Assembly: GCF_020085105.1 (NCBI RefSeq)
Contig: NC_058055.1
Coordinates: forward strand, 8,382,822-8,446,821
Direction: 5' to 3'
Source: Siniperca chuatsi
Taxonomy: Eukaryota; Chordata; Actinopteri; Centrarchiformes; Sinipercidae
Length of the DNA stretch: 64,000 nucleotides
Shown: piece by piece, positions 1-12,739 of the stretch
Layout: each line of letters begins with the position of its first letter
Numbering within the stretch: position 1 is the stretch's first letter
The notes under the pieces: generated by a model
The model's database searches: none
What the model saw: only the letters and a program-made list of their open reading frames with translations
Told to the model about the DNA's origin: nothing
Position numbers and translations under genes: made by a program

Positions 1-1190
1 CCACTTGCTTATCTAAGTAAATGATCATGTTATTCAAAAGATGTCATACTTTCACTCAAAAGCAATACTCCAAATGTTGCTAAAAAACTGGACAAGAGGC
101 TGACTTGCCTGTGCTCGTGCTGTTTCCTAACAAAAACATATGCATCTATATCTAAATATTTAATCTAAATGCACATACAGTAATATTAGATGACTGCATT
201 ATATATATGCAACATTTCTCTCATAAACGCCTCCAAATGAGGATTTAATCAATAAAAGAAAAAGGCAGCTGCAGAGGAACATCTAAGGAGACAGAGCAAC
301 TTGCTCTAAGCATATCAATGAATCAGTCACAAAACTTGGCTTGTTTCTCAGATAAATGATAAGAAATATGTCATATATGACATATTAATGCCTCCCCAGT
401 TGTCCTCAAAGTTTGTGCTTTCACCGGTCATAGGCTATTGTTGTAGCTGTCTGTTTCTTCCTTTGCTTCTTTCTAACAAAAATGTTTCAATTCTGTAGCG
501 TCTTTCCACCAACTTGGGTTTGTTTAGCCATCTGAAATCTGTCTTACAAGATACAACATGTATGTGTCTGGCGGAGAGTGTTCATTTGTGGCCTAAGCTT
601 ACATGTTTTGGGGGTGTGTAAACTATATACTCCTAAAAAATGACTTAACATGGCTTTGTGCTTTTTGGTAGGCTATCTGCCAACGTTATGTTTCGTAAAT
701 GAAAGTCTGAGCAGGATGAGGGGACTTTGCCAGGTTAGATCTTTGTGATGGTGTCACTCTCAATGGTGTATGTATCTGGTTAGGTTATGCCTGGCGATTA
801 TAAAATGTAATTGATCGTTTTTTGTTGTTGTTTGGTTGTTTAATATAGGCTGTATTCGTCAAGCTCTTATGTAAGCATCATTTGCCATTTTTCTCTGTAC
901 ATGCAATATGTACACAGAAATCTGTATGGAAAAGCAATTTCTCAAGCTATTTCTCAAATTCAATATTTGATTCCAGTAGATTTTTTTTTTTTTTTGCTAG
1001 ATTTTAATTGGGATAGCAATTTGACACTTGTATTAAGAAAACGCAATTCCCTGCTGTGTTTCTAACATATTTCATATTGAAGCAGTTTATGGGGCTTGTG
1101 TTGAGGACAGCCTATAGAAAAACATGGTGGGAGCGCACTTGTGCCTGCTATAATGAAACTTTATCAACTCAGTGATAAAAGCACCCACAG
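1..1190. other. Intergenic, no gene recognised
   Basis: AT-rich sequence with no convincing exon on either strand. It holds a T15 run at 981-995 and nothing else that I can name. Confidence 0.6.
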
Positions 1191-1196
1191 CACCTA

Positions 1197-1817
1197 TTAC
1201 ATCAAACAAAACAAACAAAAAAAACCCCACAGAACTCCTTGCTTAGTCTGCCTGTGGACTTTAGGGGTTGAACACATATATGCAGGGCTTTTCATGTGCC
1301 ACACCATTCCTAAAACACTCTCCACTTTCAGTTTACATGATGTGGTGGATGATGCTCTGGCATTTTGAATAGTATTAATAAAATTCTGTTTTAGCCCTTC
1401 TCCAATTACCACAGAGCGAGACAGTTTGGACGGGGGTGAAATATCTGCCCACGCGCCTGAGAGAGCAGGTCCCTTCTCAAAAGGAGGGACCATGGGTGAC
1501 CACAGAAAGTGTTTTAGTGTTAGAAAGACTGCTAATAACTCCAAATAGTTGATATGGGTTTTAATTGGAGATGTCTGTTCCATACCACATTTACTGTCCT
1601 GCTGTGCTATTGCCCTCAAAACCCACTCTGACGTTGGGCATGCTTTCCAACAATCCAGACATAAAGAGAGTGAAGCTCTGTCAGTCCCCCCAAGATCTCT
1701 GTTCTCCCAGAGAATGTGTATATTGGCTATATAATACTGCCCCGGTGGTGGCCAACTTTGGTCAAGAAAAACAAACCACAGTTGTTTTTCTTGTTGTCTT
1801 TTAAAGAATTGTAACAC
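1197..1817 (-). mobile_element. Decayed DIRS-type retrotransposon fragment
   Basis: The minus strand keeps about 200 codons open. Part of this resembles the RNase H to tyrosine-recombinase stretch of DIRS elements. The piece HINYLELLAVFLTLKHF fits the usual RNase H core (His-Ile-Asn, Leu-Glu-Leu, then a hydrophobic helix). Further on, FINTIQNARASSTTS fits the usual start of the recombinase domain, where an 'NTIQNARAPST'-like motif is common. Only about 65 residues separate the two motifs, far fewer than in an intact element, so the middle appears deleted. No terminal repeats and no complete polymerase were seen. The assignment rests on remembered family motifs, not an alignment; chance similarity cannot be excluded. 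Confidence 0.45.
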
Positions 1818-2099
1818 GGCCCTGATTGACTAGCCTTGGTGGAGAGGGAGTTGAAAGGCTTTTCAGGCCAGGTGGCTTTGGTGTTTTGAGCTCCGACATG
1901 TGCCGCAGCAGGGACATGGGCCTTAGGGTGTTTAGGGATGTGGAAGGGGGGATTGGGGGCAAAAGCCTAGCGTACCATCGGATCTACACTCCTGCGGGAC
2001 TTACACAAGGAAGGTACATAACCAGAGCTAGTAGGATCATGAAGGATCCTCACCACCCCTGCAATGGCCTATTCTAGCTTCTACACTTAGGCAAACACC

Positions 2100-5000
2100 T
2101 CTGTAGCCACAAGTCTAACACAGAGAGACTCAGAAAAAACTACGTCCCTGAGCCCCTCAGGATGATGAACTAAATCTGTTTCTGAGGGTGTAATTTTTCT
2201 TTATTATATAGTCATATAAATATGAAAACATGCACTTTAACCTTTAAAGACATATTACATATATTTATAATTAATTTATAAAATGTATAAGAATATGAGT
2301 TATCTTCTCAAGAGACTATGACTTCTTCCAAGAACTCGGGAAGTTGCCTCATGGCCCTCTTAGCTTGGGGCAATTTCTTTCCCTCATAGTGGGACTGAGG
2401 AGCCTCTGGCGTGATGGTGGACCATGGAATTTTCAGCCTTTCTGCTGCGCATTGGCACACTTGTGTGGAGACACTCTTTTAATGTTTTATAGTAACTTGC
2501 AAATGAAGAGGTTGTCAGGTAGATAATGTACAGCAATGACAAGTGAAAGGAGCTCCTCTGGGATGTCATCTGATGTCATAATGTGTGTGAAAAATGGTCC
2601 ACATGGCCTATAGTTGATCAAGGAAGCGCATGTGTCTTTCTATAGACAGAGAGTAGCCGCTGCATCCAGACTATGGTACATACACACCAAGGTGAGTGCC
2701 AGTGTTCCAGCAGGGTGAAAAGGTTGAAGAAGGGCAGAATCTTGGCTTTCATAATTATTCGGTTTTAACAAAGCTGGGCTAACAAATCTGGCTCATGACC
2801 TTTCACAATTGCCATACCATCTTTCACTCCTCTTTGCATCATCCTTCTAGCTATCAACCATGGCATTAATAGTAGTAACAACAATATCTGGACACAAATA
2901 GAGATCATCTGTCAGGTAATTCCATGTTAAGCATGGCAGATTAACAGTGACAGCTCAAATTTACAACACATACATGCAGGATATATATGAAAAAGTTGAT
3001 GTAAATCAGCTGAACTGAAAAAAAAAGATATCAAAAACCTCCAGCCCAGACAATATACAGTGTTCATCTGGTCTGAGATTAACAAACTAACATCTATCTG
3101 ATCTACTGAAGAGTCATCTATCTTTTCAAAGAACCAATATTATTTAACTGAAATGAGATGGATGAATAACTGCATTTACTTCTAGTTCAGCAGTCAATTA
3201 GACATTACAATCTCTCAGTGAGAACCATGGTAAATGGATGAGGGCTCACGTCCCACAGACTAGGATAATTAAGCTACAAGTCATCCTGTAGAACTAGCTG
3301 AAGTTGAGCAGCATCTGATCTGGCAGATTATTGTGTGCTCTGGGCTGTCACTGACTTTTACAACGAGTTCCCCTTTGAGACGTGACCTCAGTCAGGGTCA
3401 GACAGCCCTCTTTCCTCCTCTGATCCTCCTTGTGCTTTACTGGGGCATCTCAAATCTCATGGAAGCATGACTCGTGCATTTATATAAGATTATTCTCAAC
3501 AAACCCACACAGAGAGGAGCAGTCTGCGCTCAGACTGAATGGAGCTTTATATTTCTTAATGCAGCAAATAAGGATTAAGGCATTAAACCAAATATAGTTC
3601 TCACGATAGCTGGAGGAACAATTACCCTCAGTATGCGCATGGTCCCATTATAGGCATCTACATGCTAAATTTGAACAAACGTGTGAAAATCCCAACCTTG
3701 GAGGTTTTATGTGCATGTGTTGCATTTAATTATGTTTTTCCAAGCACTGAATGCCAATGTTCTTCTGACTACACACAATTCAGCTGGTCTTTCATTGATG
3801 TTGCTATCAATAACACAGCATCAGATGGATGAAAAATAATCATGAAATGATTAACAAAGCCACCAGAAGTGAAACAAGAAACAAATGTTGCCATGAAAAA
3901 GATTTTTTTTTAAATTTTTTATTAATGGTGCCTTACAGTGCTATTCTTTTCGAATGGGAAGAATGAGGCCATATTTGCAACTGTAATAAAAATGGGTAAA
4001 ACACAGATAATAATGGTTCAAAATAGAACAGGAAAGTACAATTGAACTAAAGGGACAACCTCCATTAGGAGCATTATTTTTATAGATCACTATACGTGGC
4101 CCCACTACCCCTTTTGTTTTGTGTTACTGTCTCTTTAGCTTTAAAGCTTTAAAAAGATTCTAAGCTGAAATCAAACTCATGAACTGGTTTATTTGTTATG
4201 CTGCTCCTGTTCAAACAAACCTGGGAACCAATATATAGGATTTGTGTAAAATTGATGGTGTAATTCTTTTATTTAATTAAATTTTTCAAGGTTGAAAATA
4301 TAGGCTGAACTATTCAAGGTGGCCTCAATGTAGCCACATGATCTTTATTAAAATTCAAATCTTTATTTAATATTTCAACCATACAATAATTATGCACTGT
4401 TAATATAAGAGAGTATTCTGAGAATACATTCTGGTAAGTAAACTTCACTGACACCTCCACTATAAACCAGCTATTGATTCTAAATAAACACAAGAAGGCA
4501 CTGATACCACGACACGAGCTAAAAAGGCTGCGTTCATAGCTTTGTTTTATATTCACAGTAACCACCAGATGACAGCATTGCACTTCAGAGTTTGTTTCAT
4601 CTAGCCTCATATAACCTTGTCCCACAGCCTTTTCCCTAGAATTATGGTACAACATGCACACGCAGGGTAAAAAGGATTACAATAAGTCATTACGGTAACA
4701 TCAACACACAAGTGTCAAATGGCGAGGTTAAATCCTAATTGGAAAACATCTGATCAGAGAAAAAAGTGGTTAACCACCTAAAATTATGACTCAAAATATC
4801 AAAGGAATTTTGGGGAAAGATTGTAGTAATAACTTATATTGTTCAGTAAGATTAACCTTCATCTCATTAGTTTCTGGGGAAAAACTTTTTAATAGTGTGA
4901 GTAATTTTATGAAATTACATTGCCATGATTCAACCTAAAAACAAATTTACTTTAGTACTAAAGGCTATAACTGCTCCTCTGTTTTTGGAGGCTCGGGTAG

Positions 5001-8000
5001 TTCTAGAGTAAACAATACTGTACAAACCATTCAAATTAAACTTCAATTATGACTTGGTATTTACCTTCAAGAGCACTGTGAATAAATTGTTAAAGTGGAC
5101 TGAGACAGCTGACCCAGAGTGGACACGAAGGGTAAACACATTGAACTTGTTCCATTCAGTGTCATCTGTTTGTCTTCAGATGAGTCATTTGACAGGTCAA
5201 GAAAATTGTCACGAGGAAAAAAATATTTACTCTTTACTTCCTGTGTCTTACCTACAGTATATGATGACTCAGAGACTGACTGTGGGTATCAATCTGAAGT
5301 CTCAATGTTGCGCAAGTATCATAGTACTTTCGAAACCTGAAAATCACTGTATATGTTTAGTTCTCATCATGTAATCTAATAAAAATGTGTGAGAAATTCA
5401 CATGCCCGTGCTTGCTAGACTTTCTTGTGCCTGTAAATTGTTTTTTGGTGGCAATAAAACCTGTTTGGCTGGTGAGGTAACTGAATTAACTCCAAATCTT
5501 TCAAGCCGCTGTTGCCAGACCATAATGTAGCTGTGCAACACAGAATAAAGTCAAAAGAGAAAGTGGTTCTTACAGGCACCATTCAGTCAGATTAACATGT
5601 ACCTAATTTAAAAATTTCCATTGTACACATTTATGTATGTAACAAAGATTAAATTTGAAAATCCAATCCTCAAGCAAATACTAGAGCAAAGCTCTATCCG
5701 GCTGAAAACTGACATTAAAGTCCTGGGATTTCCTCTCATGTTGTCATAGTGAACTGGTCAGAGCAAACTGTCATCTGAAAACAATTCTCCCTCAGGGCAC
5801 AGTGCTACTGAAAATAAAACTTCCAGTCTGAGCTTCCTGGATTCATTATTATTCATTTTGCTAGTGTGTCAGGAGGAAGGCGTTTACTTTAGGTGTTTAG
5901 GATACTAAGGAAATGATTTGTTGCAGTGGTGGTGGTGGTGGTGCCCACATATGCTCACATAATTAGTAATACGTAAAGACAGAATATAAACCAATGGAAA
6001 AGATTACAAAACTGACAGTAAAACATGCAATATACTAATTTACAGGAAAGACAAAAAAAAACAAAGTTTGTTTTTTTCCCTCTGTTTACTGCACCAGCCC
6101 AGAAGAGTGTCTGATGGGGAAGTGAGTGCTACAGATAATAAAGACAACAAAGAACAAACGCATTATATTGTCCAGTGAGTAGATGTAGGAAAGTGCCTTG
6201 ATCAAGAAAGCCTGTCATCTATCTCATTTACTTTTGGCAGGGAATGATTCAGTCATACATTCTGTAGTCTAACACTTGAGTAAATACAGTATCAGGCATC
6301 AGCTTAACCAGACTCTGCAGAACATCAGGAAACCCTGACTCATACTCTGCTTTCCAAATAATAACTGGGGATAGTTTTGTTGAAAGCCTACAGTACATCT
6401 GATGTACTTATTATTAATTGGATGTACTATATGATGTCATAACAACAGGACCTATCAATGCACAGTGCTCATACCTACAACTGTTGTTTTATCCCATTCA
6501 TCTGGGTTGTCATTTAGCTTCTGAACTGTGTCTCAGAGCCCGCGAGCCACTCCTGCTGCTGTTTGTTGATTTTCCTGGTTTAAAAATGCACCTCCTCCAT
6601 GGCAGAGTGGACTTTAAGTCAATTCTGCTGACCTATGGCAGACAAAGCACATGCTTCTGTCTGTGCAGTGCACAGAGAGCCATTTAATGTGTCCTATAAC
6701 TCAAGCACATGACAGACAGACACACACACACACACGCACACATCCACACACGTGTTGAAAATGAAGATTACAAAGCCAACAAAATTATATGTGTGAAAGA
6801 ATGTGATATTATTCTATGTAATACTTTTTATTTTTTAGACTTAGCATTGGGTTGTAAATAAACAAACATATGCAAACACACTGTGTGATATTTGCAGGAA
6901 ATATGTAAAACAAGATTCAGACAAAACAGGTAATACAGGGCAATACCACTTCTTTATAGAATAGAATATAATACCTGAAAAAAGGCATGTGGTCCATATG
7001 ATGTAAGAGATGATGAGTCTGGTGTCTGGCATAAAAATTAATTAGGTAATCGAAATGATTTGTAAAAAGCCAGATCCCTTGCTGGTAGTGGGTACCCCAG
7101 CTCATGGCTCCCAACTGCCATGTTTAGATGTTGATTCTTCAATTTGTGTATAATTAAAAACTAATAAGTATGTTTGAGGTTAAATCTCCCTGAACTTAGC
7201 AGTTCAAATGAGCACAACAAATAGCTTACTTATAGAAAATAGATATACATATAGTCCTGAAAATAGGAAATGGCTGTCGATCACATCACACAGTGTAATG
7301 TGATTTATTAGACTCATGTCTCCCGATGATATTATCTTAATTGTGTGGAACTTAATTTTCCACTCAACTTCCACTTACATCAATGCAACTTCCCATTTTG
7401 GATGCAGTTGCCTTTGTTTACATGACACAAAGTATGTATTGGCTTTATGTCTTGGCTTTAATACACAGCTATATAATACAATAATGGCTCTCTCCTTGGT
7501 ACTCTACACTACCTATTCATGAAAATATGTGAACAACAAATAGTATTATAAATACTTAGATTGTAGGCACTTAACTTCTTATAGGAGGCTGGAGTTATAA
7601 TTCTGATCTAATACATTAGCCTACAATATACTGTACTGTATGTACTATGTCGTTACATATTGTAGCCATATGTGATGTGCAATTATTCTAATGTATTATA
7701 AATGTACAATAGCTTTAAATGTTGTAAAATGCCTTGTGGTTTTGAATCACCCTGTGTTTTTCTGCTTACCAAGCATCTGCCAGTGTTAGACTTGGAGTAT
7801 TATGAATCATGCTGGCTCTTAACTGTCCACTTTTGTTTTGGTATGATCAAATAATATGACATTTTAAAATGTTTATGATAAACTTGACATTTAAAATTGT
7901 ATTGTATTCATATTCATTAGAAATTATACAAACCAAATCATTACAAATCAAATTAGCTTCATTATATATTTTTGCAACCACGTTTGTAGGTTGTCAGGTT

Positions 8001-8050
8001 TGGTTTGTTTGCTATCTATCTATCTATGGTGTCCGTCTCTCAGCGTAGGG
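2100..8050. other. Intergenic, upstream of cldn7
   Basis: About 6 kb without a recognisable exon. It contains short microsatellites (GGT at about 5928-5941, CA at about 6719-6735) and AT-rich runs. A segment at about 3200-3660 is less AT-rich, with a TATA-like element at 3479-3487, but no reading frame follows it. Open frames here are short and have no family resemblance. Confidence 0.6.
8011..8026. repeat. CTAT tetranucleotide microsatellite
   Basis: Four tandem CTAT units just upstream of the cldn7 promoter region. Confidence 0.8.
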
Positions 8051-8084
8051 GTCTGTTTCAGGAAGCACTGACATCATGAAACTT

Positions 8085-8214
8085 CAGGTGTTTGACGCTA
8101 CGGCTGATGAGTCGAAACTGCGTGCGCGTCCCCGCCCACCTGTAACAGAAACCGCCTAAAAAAGCTCGCTCCCGCTAGTCCCTTTCCATTCAAGGTGCGG
8201 CTGAAGAACAGGTG
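8085..8214 (+). promoter_or_regulatory. cldn7: Putative cldn7 core promoter with E-boxes
   Basis: A GC-richer island precedes the claudin start codon. A TATA-like CTAAAAAAG lies at about 8156-8164, followed about 25-30 bases on by a pyrimidine-rich stretch that could hold the start site. CAGGTG or CACCTG E-boxes occur at 8085-8090, 8137-8142 and 8209-8214, with a fourth in the leader at 8398-8403. This is the core recognised by Snail/ZEB repressors of epithelial genes. The motifs are visible; their use as a promoter and in repression is inferred. Confidence 0.4.
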
Positions 8215-8451
8215 CGTGAAGACCGTGCCGTGAGACTATAAAGTGAAACATCATTGTTGTCTGCTAACTTGTTTTCAGAAAGCTAAGGAATACGTACATA
8301 GAAAATAACAGACAAACAACTTCCTCAGCAACAAAGCAAACCCAGCTAAAAACCGTCAGATTGAGAGTAAGTTAGTGGGGGATTTGTACCTTCAGAGCAG
8401 GTGGACGTCGTCTTTGTTGATTCGCCTTCGAGTCGTTGAAGAAGAAGTGAA

Positions 8452-9011
8452 ATGGCCAACGCGGGTCTGCAGATTTTGGGATTCGCCCTGGCCCTTTTGG
8501 GTGTAATTGGATTGATAATTGGCACAATTTTGCCCCAGTGGAAGATGTCCGCTTATGTTGGGGACAACATCATTACAGCGGTGGCCATGTACGAAGGACT
8601 CTGGATGTCCTGTGCGTTCCAGAGCACAGGCCAAATCCAGTGCAAGGTCTACGACTCAATCCTGCAGCTCAACAGTAAGTCACACAATTACTGGATTCAA
8701 ATTATGTGTCGACAAAATTCTTGTCCTTTGGTACAAAGAATCGAAATTGTTATATTTGTATCCATATTATGGGTAGGCCTAATAGCTTGAAAGCACCTGA
8801 GTATCTGACTTTTTTTCTGTATAGGCCTCAAAAGTACCCTAAAAGTCTAAAGTCACATAGGGCTACTGTGTATTTTATCACTGGAAGCTTATCTCTGCGG
8901 TGAAACTCGTTTCAAAGTTAATTCAACTAATTTGACTCCTATACAAAAACATGTAGTACTGTAATCGTGTAACAAGAAATGATGCAACACACTGGCATGC
9001 ACCTGTAGGCT

Positions 9012-9056
<45 letters not shown>

Positions 9057-9177
9057 GTCTTTCGGCCATTTTTGACAATTATTCCTGAGCTTTCTTTTAC
9101 AACATTTGGCTGTTCCCGTGGCTTTGGGCTAATGGTTTAGTCACTTATTAACACGCCTTCTTATTCATTCAGAATCC

Positions 9178-9252
<75 letters not shown>

Positions 9253-11885
9253 GTTTAAACCACACTGAGGCCTCACCTGCACTGTGCAGCAGAGCGGCTT
9301 GATGGTTCAGTGCCAGAGATTATTTGTAAAAAGCCAAATTCTTACATTCTTTCCACTTGATAGGCGGGAATGTGTGCATCACTTCTACACTTAGGCAATG
9401 ATTATCCTATAGCCATTGGTCAGTACAGTTATCCCTGCATGTGTGGAAACCCCTATAGTGTAGGACTTACATTACACAGCATAGGTAGTTACAGGTTACA
9501 CAGACCCTGTATGAGCCACTGTTTAGTCAACATATCTAAATACCAGCCCCACAACAGTTGCTTTGTCTTTGGCCTAGAGGGCAGCAAATTAACGCAACCA
9601 TCCTTTGCTGTGTTTTCGGCCCAAAAATGTTGACTCTTACTTACATAATGTCTGGAAAAGTTCTAGTAAATGCAGCATTTAGTGTAATTTGAAGTGTTTC
9701 AACAGTTATACATTAACCAGGTTAAACAATTACAAAAGGCCCCACCTCCGGGCTATGGTATGTGGCAGTGTGGGTGGTTTAGGGAAATTTATTTCAAATG
9801 AACTGTTTATTCATTGGTAATCATGTAGGCCATTAGCAAAGAAGAACATAAAGCTAAATGAAGAAGTTGGAACAATTGTTACAAACAAGTCAAAAATCAC
9901 AAATTTGTGTACTGTATCTGTCTTTATGACTTATCTTAAAGCAGTGGCTAAATGGGTCAATGGTGGCACGACCGTTGGATTCTTCATTGTACATGTTTCA
10001 AATTTAACTAATGGATTGCCTGAATGCCACTGAGGAAAATCTTCTGTACAGTTTGATGTATAGGTCCCTCCCTGTGTGCTTAGCTTGCTACATAATCACT
10101 ACAATGCACTTACTACTGTAAGTTACTTGTTGACTTGTGAGTTGGAAGTTCACAAAACTGTCCATTTCCTCCAAATAGCTTATGTGTCTCTTGTTATTTT
10201 TGCTTTATTATTTTCTATCTCACTTATCAAAATGTTTGATACAATATCTGTAGCACAATGAGTCTTATCGCCTCTTCAAATATGAACACAAACCAACTTT
10301 GATAAACATTGTGTGATTAAAGCTGTGGTTAGATATGGAGCAAGTGCACAAATAATAGCTCATTATTCAGAAATACCTGCTCAAGATCTACAAACACACA
10401 CCTGAAGTTCAGGAACAATTGACACCAAAACTGGGAAAGTGTGACAACTAGACTGTGACTCTTTAGTTGAAGCCACATTGGGCATTCTTCACATTTTGTA
10501 GAGGGCCTGTATCATTCTGGATGGTAGTTTGAACCTACAAAATGTCCACCTGCTGATAAGCAGGCTGTGAGTACTTGAAATTGGGAGTGTCTTCCTTATA
10601 ATGAAACCTGAAACCTGGTTAGACCTGTTTCTGACTTGCATGCATACACACCCAATCCCCCACCCCCCACCCCAGAGTTTCTTCCCACTTCCGGTTAGAG
10701 ACAGTTTCTGTGGTTCGTTGTTATTGGGAGCGGCAATGAGACACAAGAGACAGAAGCCACTGTGTTGTACATGAATGGACAGTGTTTGTTTGCACTGCTT
10801 TTATTTTTTGTTTTTGTTTTTTTTTACAAATGTTGGCTTCTAAATCCACAAAAGCAAAACATAATAGAGGCTTTTAATAGAAGTGTACAAATCACTGTAG
10901 AAATTAATTTCAAATGCCAATAACTGTTTGTTACTCCTATTAAGTGTTAAATATTTGACACACTAACTGATGGATTAACCCTATCCTGTCCTCTTTTCCA
11001 GGTGCCCTCCAGGCAACTCGCGCTCTCATGATTGTGAGTATTATCGTAACGGTGGCTGGCTTGGGCGTAGCCTGCATGGGAATGAAGTGCACCAACTGTG
11101 GAGGAGATGACAAAACGCGCAAGTCCCGCATTGCCATGACTGGTGGCATTATCATCCTGATTGGATGTAAGAAGCCATTTAATATTGTTGTTTTGTTTTT
11201 TGTTTTTTTTTTGTTGTTTTTTTTTTTGTTTGTTTTTGGATTCATAACAGTTTCAGTGATTATTCTTCTTTACTTTCCCACAGCTTTGTGTGCCATTGTT
11301 GCTTGCTCTTGGTATGCTCACGACATCATCCAAGCCTTCTACAACCCTTTCACCCCTGTCAATACCAAGTAAGTACATATAAGCCGAAAACTTCACCTTT
11401 TTATGCGCAATTTTTGTGCCTGTGCTGTTTTTTATTTTTATTTTTGTATTAAATTGAATCAAATTTACATCGCCAGTCAGAGCAGTTGCCACCCAACAAT
11501 AAACTGAATATACCTTTTTAGCACAATACAATGTCTCCAAACATGTTAGATGTGCTGGTTTGTCTAAGATACCAGCTTTAAGCTCTTCCTCCCCCTTCTG
11601 TAGCCAGACGTATGTGTGTGTGTGTGAGCACTCCTAGTGCTGATGAATGTGTTGTGCATGTTTGTTTTATATTAGTTAGAGCTCAGCTGGCATCTGTTAA
11701 CCCTTCTGACTTACTGTAACTTCTCTTTCTGAAGGTACGAGTTTGGTTCTGCCATCTTCATTGGCTGGGCTGGAGCATTCCTGGCTGTAATAGGAGGTGC
11801 CATGCTGGCAGCATCGTGCCCCAAAAACAAATCTACACCGAAGTATCCCATCTCCAGACCCCCCAGCAGCAAGGAATATGTTTGA
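8452..11885 (+). CDS. cldn7: Claudin-7 (tight-junction protein), 4 exons
   Basis: Four-pass membrane protein that seals and sets ion selectivity of epithelial tight junctions. Coding exons are 8452-8674, 11002-11166, 11284-11368 and 11735-11885; all introns are GT-AG and the phases join cleanly to 207 codons plus stop. The claudin signature of the first extracellular loop is complete: Trp30, then Gly49-Leu50-Trp51, Cys54 and Cys64. Membrane segments lie at about 8-28, 80-102, 117-138 and 161-185. A GMKCT segment follows TM2 and the C-terminus is SSKEYV, whose last residues form a PDZ-binding tail as in claudin-7. Length matches the family (human claudin-7 is 211 aa) and the start MANAGLQ aligns with that protein. 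Intron 1 (2.3 kb) holds a T41 run and a long AT microsatellite. Which teleost duplicate (a or b) this is cannot be decided here. Confidence 0.93.
9015..9055. repeat. Poly-T tract (41 T)
   Basis: Uninterrupted T41 in cldn7 intron 1. It could be the poly-A tail of a minus-strand retroposon, but no body is recognisable beside it. Confidence 0.85.
9182..9244. repeat. (TA)n microsatellite, about 31 units
   Basis: Pure TA dinucleotide run in cldn7 intron 1. It is likely to be length-polymorphic and prone to assembly error. Confidence 0.9.
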
Positions 11886-12735
11886 ATAGGACAGGACTGA
11901 AGGAAGGAACACTTTGAATTGGATTAGCATGAATGTCAGAGATTAAAACGTTGAAAAGATGTATCCCAGGAGGTGACCAGTACCTGTTTTTTATTTTATA
12001 TTTTAGTTTCTGTAATGTTACTGTAATATTTTTTAACAAATGCATTAAAGTTTTAAATGACGGCTGTTTACTTCTTAAAGAGCCTATTGGCCTTGCCCTG
12101 TCTGGAACTACAGTCAGTACTTACTGATGTGTATTCTATCCACCTAGTAAACCTGTAAAGCTCTAAGTTCAAATTAAAGTGAGACACTAATGATATTATA
12201 TAACTTGGTATGTAGAAAACATCTTTCACATGCTGCATGCTCCAGTGTACAGTGCATTAGAATGTACATTGTGTTTGTGAATGCACTGACTAGAAATCAG
12301 TAAATGCAGTGGACAACTCTTACACCATTTGTTACTGTGTAGGTTAAGCATCTGGCACCTGAGCAGTGATTTGCTACCATTATCTCTACGTATTTGTGCC
12401 TTATTTATATGAACATGACAAATCATTCAGTAACGCTGTACGCTATTGTTTTTAATCAAGTGCTGGAGTGAAATTGTAACTATAAATTACAGTAAACTGA
12501 TTCCTTTTAACTCAGATTGCCAATGTTTTTGCTGACGTACATAAAGCATGACAGACGTGAACTATATTTGACTTGTCCTATAATTAGTTTGTGTGAATGT
12601 GGCTGGCTTATTGCATCTGCTTATTTTTTTTATTAGTCACAATAGCTGTTGCACTCTAAATTAATTTTTTTTAAAACTAAATTGTGATTTTGTGAAGTTT
12701 GTGTTGTACATCAAATAAAAGTGGACACTTGACTG
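11886..12735 (+). other. cldn7: cldn7 3' UTR and polyadenylation signal
   Basis: AT-rich sequence after the claudin stop codon. An AATAAA signal lies at 12714-12719, with a plausible cleavage site some 15 bases on, giving a 3' UTR of roughly 850 bases. The end point is inferred from the signal only. Confidence 0.6.
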
Positions 12736-12739
12736 TTTC

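Noticed and set aside
1826-2077. Possible exon in a locally GC-rich block
   Set aside because: Open frames exist on both strands but none shows family resemblance or paired splice sites; it may be further DIRS debris.
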